Shown here: positions 45,863 to 56,490 of the stretch, one piece after another | Layout: each line of letters opens with the position of its first letter | Numbering within the stretch: the stretch's first letter is position 1 | Source of the DNA: Periconia sp. R9002 | Taxonomy: Eukaryota; Ascomycota; Dothideomycetes; Pleosporales; Periconiaceae | Assembly: GCA_023627715.1 (NCBI GenBank) | Contig: JAMAHW010000010.1 | Span: 558,001-622,000 of the forward strand | Reading direction: 5' to 3' | DNA: 64,000 nt | Notes under the pieces: model-generated | Database searches by the model: none | What the model was told of the DNA's origin: nothing | The model's input: the letters and a program-made list of their open reading frames with translations, nothing else | Position numbers and translations under genes: made by a program

Positions 45863-47221
45863 TCAATTGTCAAATAGGTCCGGGACAGGGAGGTGTACCT
45901 CCAAATAGTTTGCAAGCGCGGCACATTCCTTAGTCCATGGGTCCAAGCGACTTTTCAGAAACGCACTCCAGCTCCCGACATCTTGAAGTTTGAGCCCTAC
46001 AAGAGAGTTCTGCCATACATCTATCATCTTGGCAGTTCCTTCAAGCTTTTCAATGGTGCCGTGGCGTACACTGATTTCCAGGTCGAGGTGGGGCTCCAAA
46101 GAGAGAGTAAATTGCGGGGTCTGCGACCACATCCAATCCTTTGTCTGCTCATGTCAATATACTTTTTGTTTCATGCCTCGACAATGCAGACATACCCGAA
46201 GCTCATCATACCCTTTCCTGATTGCCGGAATATTTAGATGTTCTTCGCCCACCTCCCGTACGATGAGCCGCTGTCTGGAGGAGCTATGTACAATGGCAAA
46301 CTCTTCCTGCAGACGTACTTGGAAATGCTCAACGTCCAGACCTATGTTGCTTACAGGCGAGCTTACGCTCTCTACACCTTTGGCTTGTATGGCGTGCTTC
46401 GCCGGCGATTGCAGGTATTGCGGTATGAGAGGCAGGTTCGGGGAGGAAAGAAGGGTGGTTGCATGGTGGAGGGCCCTTGCCGATGTGAGCTTGTATGCTG
46501 AGCCCGATACCTTGAGTGGCTTAGATCCATCTCGCGTCGTGTAAGAAGTTATATGTGTATCCACGGGATCTACGCTTCCCTGGAGTGAGCCCTGGTCGAG
46601 CACAATGTCGTGCCGCTCGTTGACTCTAGCGCGGTCAACGCCTAGCTTACGGAGAGCTCGTACAACCATCTCAGCATGCGTATCTCGGGTGAATTGGCTA
46701 CGTGGACACGTGATGCTCCAATTCAGATTCCCTTCGTCATGAAAGACGGCACCACCCCCAGATCGCCTCCGCACAAGATCCACATGACCAAATGCAGCAG
46801 ATATGTTTGGTCTTCCCGAACGCAGTATGCCCAGATTGACCTCGGACCACGGGTTCTGGTTCCTTCCAATGACTATGCAGGGTCGATTGATATAGAGAAA
46901 AAGGACGGTCGAGTCGGGGGGCGAGAAGCGTAGAATGTAGTCTTCGATGGATAAGTTCAGATACGGGTCTCTACTCGTGGAAAGGTAGCTCTGGACTTTG
47001 CGGGTTGGGTCCGCCAGCTCCTGCGAGAAAGACGCGGAAGATAGGGTGCGACGGCTGTACGACGGGGTGGACGATATGATGGGCTTTGGGAAGATACATC
47101 TGAGGGTAGTTCGAGGGAATTGACCCCTTGAAGGTGCCATAAACATGTGTGCACTGACGCCCGTGCAAGTGTTTTGCGGTGGTAGCAGTAGCAGCAGTGG
47201 TGGTAAAAGCGAACAGAACAA
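45863..47221 (-). CDS. AIM22: Mitochondrial lipoate-protein ligase
   Basis: Attaches lipoate, or transfers lipoyl groups, to E2 and GcvH proteins in mitochondria (yeast Aim22/Lip3-like). Exons 46196-47221 and 45863-46144 give 435 residues; the intron is 51 nt (GTATGT to GAGCAG). The ligase core is clear: NLSIEDYILR, YINRPCIVIGRNQNPW, the lipoyl-AMP-binding motif RRRSGGGAVFHDEGNLNWS, KVSGSAYKL with the conserved Lys, and the C-terminal helical domain in exon 2 (LDLEISVRHGTIEKLE). The N-terminus up to residue 70 is basic and Ser-rich like a presequence. A later ATG (47140, MAPSRGQFPRTT) may be the true start, because residues 1-27 are a hydrophobic Leu/Pro stretch. Confidence 0.88.
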
Positions 47222-47433
47222 TTAACGTTACCGCCTAACCTACTTGAGTAAAAAGCTGTCGTTTGTCATGATGGCCCAAGCTTCCTGACTAATCCGGCCT
47301 AGCTTATCCAGTTAGCCCTATGCCTCTTCACGGCTCTGGTACAGACATTAGCTGGGACACGCACCACAGTGAAGAATCGAGAGACACAATTCACATCATT
47401 GTTCGATGGTTTTAGACTGTTAGAAATATAGCC

Positions 47434-48847
47434 TCACCATCCCTCCAACTCTTCCACAGCCGTGTCCAGACGTGTTGGTCTCACTGGCATCCCTTTCTTT
47501 AGTGAGCCCACCAGTGCGTCCTTCTCCAAAAACTCTTGAATCTCCTTCTCAGTGTCCACCTTACTGATGACCCGCGCATACGCTGCGCGCGATGGCTTAT
47601 CAACCGTCGTTAGAAACTTTTGGCGCCGAGCCGACGACCAAGATGATAACAATTTCTCCTCATCCGTTGCTTGCCCTGTGAGAATGCGCACGAGGACGGG
47701 CGCAAGAGAAGAAGCATCCGCAATTCCCGACGCCAAGCCGAGGCCAGCATAGGGGTTCGTTACTTTCGAGAATAAGCATCGTCTATTGCCATCATGATTG
47801 TACATAGGTAGGTGCTATGAGTAGGTACTCACAATGCGCCGCGTCTCCGCAAACTCCCACTCTCCCTGTCCAAAACTGGTTTACACACCTCTGCTGCGCC
47901 TTATACGGTGCAATTCTTTTGACTTCAAATCCACCGCCTCCTCCACCGGGAATCATTCTTCGTAATTTTTCTTGAACCCCGCCGCGAATCTGTTCCTCAG
48001 TCGCCTCTGCGGGCACTCCATAACTTACCCTCCAAAGTCCCTCGGTATCGATGCGGCCAATGAGACCATAATCTTCCTGATCCACGACAAAATTGGCATC
48101 GTAGAAACCGTGCTTATGGAAATCGTATGTGATGTCCGTAGCAACCAGTGCAGTGGATAGAGTCTCTCCGTCGAACGTCAATCCAAGCATCTTTCGAATA
48201 ACACTTTTCGCTCCATCTGCTCCGACGAGGTAAACCGCATGTATTATCTCGGTTCTTGCATCAGCACCCTCTATCTCCACTTCTACCCTGGCTTCTCTTC
48301 CATCTTCTTCTCTTTGCTCGTCAAACCCCGTCACTTGCCATCCCCACCGCATCTCTCCTTTACCCGAGCTTTCCACCTTTTGCATCAAAATCTCTTGAAA
48401 CTTCCCTTGGGCCAGCAACATCTGTGCTTTATCGCCCTCGTGGAACACCTTTCCGGCGATAAGTTTGGACCCATTGCGTGGGCTCGTGCGAAAGCAGAGA
48501 CCCCTAGAAAACGTTGCGGCTTGCGCGAGATCCCCCATAAGCCCTGCGTGCTCAAAGAGCGGGAAGATGAGGGGTTGGTGGGCCATCGCACGGGTGGAGG
48601 TTGCGTCGGGATGAAGTGGCTCGACGACCTGTATAGGCACAGTGTATGTCAGTGTATGATTGTGAAAACAGCGATGCGATAGAAAAGGCTAGATCTCGAA
48701 AATCAAGATGCTTACAATCACGCGGTTTGGAATGCCGGATTGCGTGAGAAGTAATGCAAGAAAAAGGCCGACGCATCCGCCGCCCGCTATCACAATGGGA
48801 AGCTGAGGCTGCGCAGCTTCACCAGGAATATGATCATTTGCTCTCAT
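47434..48847 (-). CDS. FAD-dependent monooxygenase (PHBH/UbiH type)
   Basis: Three exons (48716-48847, 47833-48628, 47434-47762) give 418 residues. Flavin-binding motifs: Rossmann IVIAGGGCVGLFLALLL near residue 18, the DG motif YLVGADGAKSVIRKMLG, and the GD motif VGVCGDAAHLTNPYAGLG, which is completed only by the second intron join. The introns use GTAAGC/TATACAG and GTGAGT/CGAAAG. Enzymes of this class hydroxylate or epoxidise small aromatic or polyketide-like substrates with NAD(P)H. No membrane segment or secretion signal is seen. No polyketide synthase or other biosynthetic gene lies nearby, so a stand-alone detoxifying or catabolic role is more likely. Substrate unknown. Confidence 0.87.
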
Positions 48848-49654
48848 CTTAACAAACTTTTTCTTTGAAGTGAAAGAGATAGAAACAGATAAACAAAACT
48901 AAAGCCTTGAAGCCGCCTTTCGTTCCAATTTAACTTCGCCTTTTCATATATGGCTCCGGACAGTTATCAACCTGCTATTGTGAAAAGCATGTAGTGCCGT
49001 CATATACCGGAAGTGGTGGTGGGGGGGCGAAGAAGTATCCGTTCTGTGTGGGGAACCGAACTGTAAACCAGCATGCCTCAAGGCATGCTTGACGGAAACA
49101 CGCTACGCAGATTTGCCCCTTATGTAGCCAGAGCATCACAGACTCGCTTGAAGAAGTGAGCCGTTCCTTGATTGTCGAAAGCGTTTTCCTCTTCGCAATT
49201 GAATTGTGTAATCGGTCACGATATAAACACTGGTATGGATCTCAGGTAACGTCCTTGGTTAGGGATGTGCACACAAGTAACTGTTCTTTGGATTAACTTC
49301 GACCGAAAAGTAATGTTTGCATTGGAAGTGGCAGGCAAGTTCCAACCGAGTCATATAAAAAGCCCCATTTTGCGACAACTCGTATTCAACTCTGCTCTCG
49401 AACAATATTTATGACAGTTGCAATACATTATGGTGCTCATGTCTATCGCCTATTGTTTTTTTACCCTTCCCATGGTATCTCCTTGAACCTGGAAACGCCA
49501 GAACCATGCTATATATGCAGGCAAATCTTACCCAATAATTTTCTCGGGAACGTCCCACTATCCTCTCTTTCAAGTCTGTTGAAATGAATTGGGAGTTTTG
49601 TAAAAGGACACATACTGTCGCCATATCTAACCCCATCCCAGGGAAGAAGACACT
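48848..49654. other. Intergenic: monooxygenase promoter and MYG1 3' region
   Basis: 0.8 kb; no gene. Contains a short inverted match around GCATGCCTCAAGGCATGC (about 49072-49089), a near-perfect 18-bp palindrome. Confidence 0.5.
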
Positions 49655-50839
49655 TTAGAAATCAACCGCTTTCTTGGCCATGGCCAGCGCGCCATCAAAA
49701 GTCTGATTTCCACCAATGAATCCAGCTGCGTGCACAAACACACAACCTGGGATCCCCGAAACTTCATCAAGTTGGGTGTCGCGCACACCTTTCCACGGGT
49801 CAGGGAGGTCCTTGCGATTTTCAAACCCGCCATTCTCTTTGCTGACAGCACGGATGCGCCACTTTCCTTCAGGGGTGGTTTCGGGAAACAAAACATAAAG
49901 AACCTGGGGAGCGACACCATCCTGAGCTGGGGCTTCCTTTTCAAGATTGTACAAGTGATCGGCCCAGGGCATACCCTCCTGTAAAACGAGAATGCGACCC
50001 TGAGGGTCATACTGCAGACGGGCATCGAACGCTTTCTTCACTTCGTTGCGAGCGGGGAGCCAGTGATTGGCACGATCGGTAAGTTCCAGGACGAATTGCT
50101 CGCCCACAAAAGAGGATGCCTTGGCAAAACGGGCGTCTTCTTCGATTTGTAGCTCTTCTTTACTCTTTCCAAAATCAGCGCCTTTTGTGGATGAGTAGTT
50201 GTACCTGTTCACCACACTGGCGATGCTGAAACCTCTGTCTTCGAATTTTTTGCTAAGACCAGCGGCTGTGAGATCCTTCGGCGCGATAACGCTCACACCA
50301 TTGTCGTTGGCGTCAAAGGCTTCGATGAAATCGGTGTATAATTTTTCATAAAGCAAATCCAGGTCTGGGCCAGGAGCAAGACCAGTGAGGGTGGAAATGA
50401 TGTCTTTCCCAAAGTGCATGTAGACGAGACCAGCGGATGATAGTTTTGTAGCATGGCCGGGGAAAGTAGTGGTGAATTCACGCTGGTGGTGGTCGTAACG
50501 CCTCTGAGCATCATCGTAAACGGCGCCCACGTCGACGACAGTATGGCAAGTTGCGAGCACGTCAGCATCGCGAGTCCGCACCAGCGGGGAACTGGCGTAG
50601 GTTGGCAGCAGGCGGAGCATCGAAACGGCGAGGGCTTCGTCGGCATGGAAGTGGCCGCTGTGCGTACCTATCAGTGGTGCATCAACGTCCATTTTCAGCT
50701 TCTTGGTGGGATTTTCGGCGGCCATGGATGCAAAGAGCGAAACGGGTCGGCGAGGTAGAGTGACGGGGTGTGGGAAAGTTGCAGAAAAGAGTGCTGATGG
50801 TCGCGTAGCTCGAAGCAAGCAATGTCTAACGCAAACCAT
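49655..50839 (-). CDS. MYG1: MYG1-family metal-dependent exonuclease
   Basis: A single exon of 394 residues. An Arg-rich, Ser-rich leader of about 38 residues (mitochondrial-type) ends before a second ATG at MAAENPTKKLKMD, which could give a nuclear or cytosolic form. The family signature IGTHSGHFHADEALAVSML follows directly, then the DHH motif in DVGAVYDDAQRRYDHHQREF. Also visible are EAFDANDNGVS, FVHAAGFIGG near the end, and WRIRAVSKENGGFENRKDLP. MYG1 (UPF0160) proteins are DHH-superfamily 3'-5' RNA exonucleases reported to act in both nucleus and mitochondria. Length and motif order fit the family. It is head-to-head with ICE2. Confidence 0.93.
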   Translation of the reverse strand: MVCVRHCLLRATRPSALFSATFPHPVTLPRRPVSLFASMAAENPTKKLKMDVDAPLIGTHSGHFHADEALAVSMLRLLPTYASSPLVRTRDADVLATCHTVVDVGAVYDDAQRRYDHHQREFTTTFPGHATKLSSAGLVYMHFGKDIISTLTGLAPGPDLDLLYEKLYTDFIEAFDANDNGVSVIAPKDLTAAGLSKKFEDRGFSIASVVNRYNYSSTKGADFGKSKEELQIEEDARFAKASSFVGEQFVLELTDRANHWLPARNEVKKAFDARLQYDPQGRILVLQEGMPWADHLYNLEKEAPAQDGVAPQVLYVLFPETTPEGKWRIRAVSKENGGFENRKDLPDPWKGVRDTQLDEVSGIPGCVFVHAAGFIGGNQTFDGALAMAKKAVDF

Positions 50840-51858
50840 GCACCATGTAACTGAGTAGTAGGTAGTTGAGAGTTTTGGTGTTTAGTGACTACATGTAGAG
50901 GAGGGGAGGGAAAACTGCCCAAGAGGTGTTTGTGCTGTTTGTTTGTATCGACTGAGGGGCCAAGCCAAAGTTGATTGGTCTATGCGTGGCTAGGGTACAT
51001 GTGTAGATAGGTACATTGATTTATCCTCTGTATGACATTTACGTTGGCCAAGTAGCCATGTACTGTATGTAATGTACGTGCCATTGCCGGTTTTTGTGGA
51101 AATTGATCAATGTTGCAGCATAGTACATACCCTATCAATGTAGTCATCAATAGTTACATAGTTACATGTACCTCTGTAGGTAACTCGGTACATGCAAGGT
51201 ACACACAATTTTCTACGTACAGCTAGCTACCTAGCTACATGTGCATGTACCTACATATGTAAGTTGGAACAAAAGTTGCATGTATTCCTTCGTAGGTATC
51301 TATGCATGTGTACTTGCTTACTTACTTGAGTACTTGGTCACTTGAGTAACTGGAAGCGAAAAAGGCCACGATGTGCTGTTGGCGCAGGCGCACGCACACA
51401 CAAAGACACAACTACTTACCTACATAGGTGGTTATTGTCAGACACCGACCGTCGTCCATCGTTACCTTACTTTGCTGCTTGTCTCTTGGTCGGTTTAAGT
51501 ATTTACTTAGTTGAGTCCGTGTGGCTACGTACTTAACTGATTTATGTATATACTGTGCCAGCAGTTCCCTCTCCTTTCTCGCCAAGCAAACACAACCATC
51601 CCGCCGCCTCTCTCCCTTCGTGCCTCCCTCCCGCCACATCCATCCATCCCTCCGCATACACAGCTACATCCATACAGCCAAACGTAATCCTCGCTCGCCA
51701 TCGGCCGCTCTCCGAGTCCTACCGCGCAGTCTGCGCGTCGTCCCTCGCACGCGTCTCAACCCCTCGTTGCTTGCTTGATTGCCTGCCTGCCTGCCTCTGT
51801 GCCACTCCCGAGGCCGAGCCCGTCTGCGGACGAGCTTAGCGAAGCACCTTGTGTGCAG
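50840..51858. other. Intergenic: divergent MYG1/ICE2 promoter, palindrome-rich
   Basis: 1.0 kb. From about 50990 to 51350 it is dense in GTAC, ACATGTA and CTACCTAGCTAC units. From 51560 on it is C-rich and leads into the ICE2 start. No gene. Confidence 0.55.
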
Positions 51859-53300
51859 ATGTGGCTCACCAAAGTGCTCTCCTCGACATCCTTCCTCGGC
51901 GCCATCATATTCACCATTCCCTTGGCCTTCGATATAGGCGGTCGCCAATGCGGTCTTGCGTTTTCCCTGGCTCTCAGCACCTACTATTTCTTCTATTCCG
52001 CCTTGCGCTTGTTCACCCCCGATGACTCCCGCTTCCGCTGGTCTATATGCAAGCTGTTCGCCTTCACCCAATGGCTCATGATACCCACCTTTCTCATTTG
52101 GAGCTTGAATAAATTTTCCGTCGACTCGGACCATGCATCTGGGTGGGTGGAGCGTACTTTTGGCGGCAAAAGGGCACAAGACACGAGTGTGCACGAATGG
52201 ATTTTTGGTGTCGACGGTCTCATGGAGACAATTACGATAGGAACTTGGGACAAGGTTTTACGGTACAGCACTCCCATCTTCCAAGTCGGAGAAGGTTTCT
52301 GCAGCCTGCTAGTCATCCAAGCTGCTGGCCAGATCACGAGATGGTTGGTCAACAGAGAACGAGGGGATAATTGGATGGTGAGCCCTTCCCCAGTTCCTGC
52401 CTACCTGGCTCATCGTTGACTCAAATCCTAGATTGGGCTCCTCATCGCTTCTGCGTCCATAATTTCCTCGTCTGTATATTTCCTGTGGCGTATCACCACC
52501 TTCCCCGAAGTAAGCAATGTGGATGCAATTCTCATTGGCGTTGCCCTCACAACCGCCATCTTTCTGTGTGCATGGGGCATTGTCAGCGGCAGAGGCAATC
52601 CGGTTGAATCGTCACTTCTAGTATGTACACCTACTTTCCCTTTGCCAACCTCGTGTCTGACCATCGGCAGTTTGCATACGTAACCCTGTGCATTTACCAG
52701 ATCTTTACAGACTACCAACCTGCTCCTGGCTCTTCTGCCGCGTCAGATACCCCTCCTGACCCAGCCTTACCTCCTTTACCTCCTATCATTATGGCATCGT
52801 ACACAACTCTGATACATGCAATGGGTTCACTCCCTACAATCATGCATACTGCCTTCAATCTCATGGTTGGTGCCATCATGACCATCACTCCAAGTGTCAT
52901 CATATCACTTGCCTACCGCGTTTTCGTCATGTACGCTGCCGCTCGCATCATCCCTGCGGTCCGGGAAAGCGGTGCACGAGCTTTGTCCCAGGAGCCTAGC
53001 CTCGACGATGATGATGATACCACAAAGGTGCTTGGATTGCTTACCTGGTTCAGTCCCAGTATCCTGATTGCCGTATACACCAGCCTTCTGATGCAGCACT
53101 TTGCGAGTGGCAATGGTGGTAGCACGGAGGTTGGAAGCGCGGTTCAGGGTGAATGGTGGAAGAATCAGGGCGGTGATACAGGCGGTAATTTCTGGCGCTG
53201 GATCAACCTTGCTGTCACTATGGCCATATACGCGGTGGAACTGAGAATATCAAAAGAGGACGATGATGGGCGGTTGACCAGCCACTGGAAGAGCGATTAA
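51859..53300 (+). CDS. ICE2: ICE2-family ER membrane protein
   Basis: Three exons (51859-52377, 52432-52620, 52671-53300) encode 445 residues. About ten hydrophobic segments are spread over the length, beginning with SFLGAIIFTIPLAFDIGG. The pattern LAFDIGGRQCGLAFSLALS and the block GWVERTFGGKRAQDT are typical of the Ice2 family. In yeast Ice2 helps maintain and inherit the cortical ER and regulates lipid synthesis by inhibiting the Spo7-Nem1 phosphatase; this role is transferred by family. The join at 52377/52432 restores NWM-IGLLIASASI and that at 52620/52671 restores SLL-FAYVTLCIYQIF. The frame is open upstream of this ATG to 51775, but MWLTKVLSS is the family-like start. Confidence 0.9.
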
Positions 53301-54253
53301 ATATGGCAGGGGCAAACGAGCGGGAAGAGCGAGAGACCAAATCAATGAAGCCCTAAGGAAACCCACCAACACAGTTTTAAGAATGACACACTGGAAATGC
53401 CAAAACTTGACTGTTGCAGAACAAAGCCGTTCCCTCAGGCCGTCAGTTTTGGAAAGCGTGTCACCGTACTGAAAAGGCTGCTGGTACCCTCGGTATCATA
53501 TGATTAAATGAGATTTTTTTTCCAGTTTTTCATATATTGTAGATGGGAGAAAAAGATACCCCAATTGGAGTTGGAATGCGCGTGTGTAAGGCATACAACA
53601 ATATAAAAGCTTACGTTTTTTTCTTCTTGATTTTGGGGGAGGGGGGCGGAAGGGGTGCAGTACAGAGATGATGTATATCCTGCCAAAGCAAAGCATCAGT
53701 AGTGCAGAAAAGAAGGCAGCAGATAGGTAGTTGGCGCACAAGTGCACAGAACATGTCTAACATTGAAACCTGTATAGAATGGATTATACTTCTACATGGA
53801 GCCTCGAGCACCACGAGTACATACGAGTACATGAACATATGTTAGGCAGTTTGCGTGCAGCTTGTTATTTCGGCTCATCTTCTCCATCTACATATGACCA
53901 GGTTAATCACGACCGGTCCATGCAGCAAAGAACGATCGCGTGGACCAAAGATACATGCATCAGTCTCAAACCTCAATAGCAACGGCATTTCAATCTGGCC
54001 TGCGGCAACGTAGAAGCAGCAACGGGTACACCGCTGTAACCTATTAATTACTGTATTTTAGATGCTTGTAGCTTGATATCTATTCCTCTAAGCCGACCTA
54101 CGCATACATATAGATAGAATGCACAGTATCCTTTATATTTTAACAATGGTCGCAAATTTACGCCTCTTTTAATTAGGATAATGCTTTAAGCTCTCTAAAG
54201 CGGCTATGCGCATGCCCTTATCGATGACGGCGGCTTGTTCAAGGACTCCTTGT
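53301..54253. other. Intergenic: convergent 3' regions of ICE2 and SKI8
   Basis: 0.95 kb between two stop codons. T-rich and A-rich stretches suit polyadenylation; a GGGGGAGGGGGGCGG run lies near 53635-53649. No gene. Confidence 0.5.
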
Positions 54254-55437
54254 TCAACCAGCAGCCTCCCGGTAGATGCTAATAGTATCATGTCCACCAC
54301 CAAGCGCGAACATCTCGCTCCTTGTATTTTTTGGGAGCCACTTCGCAGACCATATCGGCCTATCTCCATGAGAGTGGGTGGCGACGCATGTTCGGGTTTC
54401 GATACGCCACACTTTCGCCTTGGAGTCGTGCGAGCTACGACATGTCAGTGATGAAACCAGTAACCATACAGACATGGCTCCTTAGTGGAAATATGGGTGC
54501 CGGACATACCCTGACAGTAGGTACTCTCCAGTATCACTCCAATCTAATGTCAGTACCCATCCGCTATGGCCAGTCAAATTCGCAACTTGCTCGCCCGAAG
54601 TAACGTCGTATAAGGCCACTGTCCGTGAATCTCCACCTGCTGCCAGTAGTTTAGAGGCTGGTGAGAATGCCACACTGCGTACAGGATGTACTAGGCCAGC
54701 GAGGGAGTGCGCGAGCCGTCCAGTATCGTTGTCAAAGACATAGATGGAACCATTTTCATGTCCGGAGGCCGTAAATCGTCCATCCTGGCTCTGGAGGAAA
54801 TCAGTAACATCAAGATATACATGCAAGACAGAATGATTTACCAATGCCACAGATAGACCAAAATTGCCTTTGGTTTCATATTCTCTGATCTTGGGCATGT
54901 CTGGCTCACGGAGACTCCAAACGTGTACTTTGCCATTGATACTGCTGCACGCCAAGTATGAACCATCTGCGCTGAGCGCAACCGCCCAAACATTTCCAGC
55001 TTTTAGTCCATCTGTAGAGAATCAACCCAAAGGTACTTCTTAAGCGTAGATTGTAACAGGAGCAAGGGATACGTACCACGAATTTCTCCATCCGCGGCCC
55101 ATTGCCCGTCCTCTCCTTCAGACCATATCTTGACCTTACCCTCGAAGCCCGCACTTGCAGCTCGACGAGCATCTTTTGCGGTCGCAAGGTGGTGGATTCC
55201 GAGTGGGTGAACGCCCTGCAGGGTCTGGGTGAGGGGGAAGTCAGAGGACGTGGTGCTATGGATTTGTATAGACGAAGAGCCGCTGGCGGAAAGGAGAGAG
55301 GTTGGTGTGGGGGCGAGGGCAAATATGTCGGAGTGGTGAGCGTCGCAGATTGTATGGAGAGTCAAGTATTGTTTGGACTGTGCCCACTCAATTAGCGAAG
55401 ATGGAGAGAGAGGAAAAAGAAGAAACTGCCATACCAT
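54254..55437 (-). CDS. SKI8: Ski complex WD40 subunit Ski8/Rec14
   Basis: WD40 propeller of the Ski complex, which feeds mRNA to the cytoplasmic exosome; the same protein (Rec14) also acts in meiotic DNA breaks. The proposed exons are 55435-55437 (the ATG alone), 55077-55386, 54842-55011, 54510-54790 and 54254-54434, giving 314 residues, the usual length. The second exon starts WAQSKQYLTLH. WD-type motifs include AASAGFEGKVKIWSEGED, GRFTASGHENGSIYVFDND, LLAAGGDSRTVALYDV, LLSGSHDSKAKVWRI and the C-terminal strand GHDTISIYREAAG. Introns 1 (48 nt) and 3 (51 nt) are multiples of three with no stop, so a fully retained reading is possible. The joins of introns 2 and 4 are required to keep frame. 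Confidence 0.88.
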
Positions 55438-55681
55438 GGTTTAGACTCTAGAGGAGCGCCTTGCGCCTTATGTATACATCAATGAGGCCTGCTAAACATC
55501 CATCAATAAATGCATTTTTTGCCTGTCAGGCACAGGATGGGCGTTAGCAGTGGATTGGATCCATGTGCTATGACGAACGAGCTAAGTGACTCCCGCCCCT
55601 CCCCGCAGCGAATGCAAACAGGCCAAACACAGACCACACCGACTGACTGGACAGCCACAATCACACAAGCACAGCGCCACT

Positions 55682-56490
55682 ATGCTTTTGTTCTATTGCT
55701 CAAGAACCCCACCACCAGTTTCGTCAGCCTCTGCCCTGGCAGTGCACACACTGTTCCAGCAGTACCTCGGGCGACAATCCAGCCGTACTCCACCAACGCG
55801 CCGTAATCCACCCTTTTCAACATCCTCCTCCTCTGCCATGGCGTCCACAGCTACCCCCTCCCACACACCTATCGTCATATCAGGTCCCTCGGGCGCTGGC
55901 AAATCCACCATCCTCAAGCGCCTCTTCGATGAATACCCCGACAGGTTTGGCTTCTCCGTCTCGCACACTACTCGGGGTCCCCGCGCTGGCGAGCAAAACG
56001 GACGCGAGTACCACTTCGTAACAAAAGACGAGTTTCAGGATTTGGTGGACAACAAGGGATTTGTAGAGCATGCACAGTTTGGTGGTAATTGCTATGGCAC
56101 GAGCATCAAGGCGATCGAAGACATCACAAAGAAAGGGAGGGTGTGCATTTTAGACATCGAGATGGAGGCAAGCTGGGCTATCCACACCATGGTGACATGT
56201 TGGTGCTAACCTTGGACGTCTAGGGAGTCAAACAAGTCGCAAATCACCCAACCTTCCCTAGACCACGGTTCCTGTTTCTCTCTCCGCCGTCTAAGGAAGA
56301 GCTCGAAAGAAGATTGAGAGGGAGGGCTACAGACAAAGAGGAAGCCATCCTCAAGAGGCTAAAGCAGGCTGAGGCTGAGATGGACTTTGCCAAGAGCCCC
56401 GAAGCGCCACATGACAAGGTCGTTGTAAATGACGATCTGGACAAGGCTTATGCAGAGGTTAAGGCCTTCATCGTGGGTACGGATGCCTGA
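55682..56490 (+). CDS. GUK1: Guanylate kinase
   Basis: Phosphorylates GMP to GDP with ATP. Exons 55682-56167 and 56224-56490 give 250 residues from the first ATG. P-loop [11 protein letters not shown], the GMP-binding [23 protein letters not shown] and [13 protein letters not shown] are all present. The last motif is complete only if the intron starts with GC: GAG then GCAAGC, ending GTCTAG, with GTGCTAACC as branch. Residues 1-52 are Ser/Arg/Thr-rich with no acidic residues and look like a mitochondrial presequence. A second ATG at 55838 ([15 protein letters not shown]) gives a 198-residue protein of normal cytosolic length. Both forms may be made. The gene shares a short divergent promoter with SKI8 (244 bp between ATGs). 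Confidence 0.92.

Noticed and set aside
39075..50839. Possible biosynthetic gene cluster (GH94, zinc-finger regulator, FAD monooxygenase)
   Set aside because: No polyketide synthase, peptide synthetase, terpene cyclase or prenyltransferase is present, and lipoate ligase and MYG1 interleave; these are unrelated neighbours.
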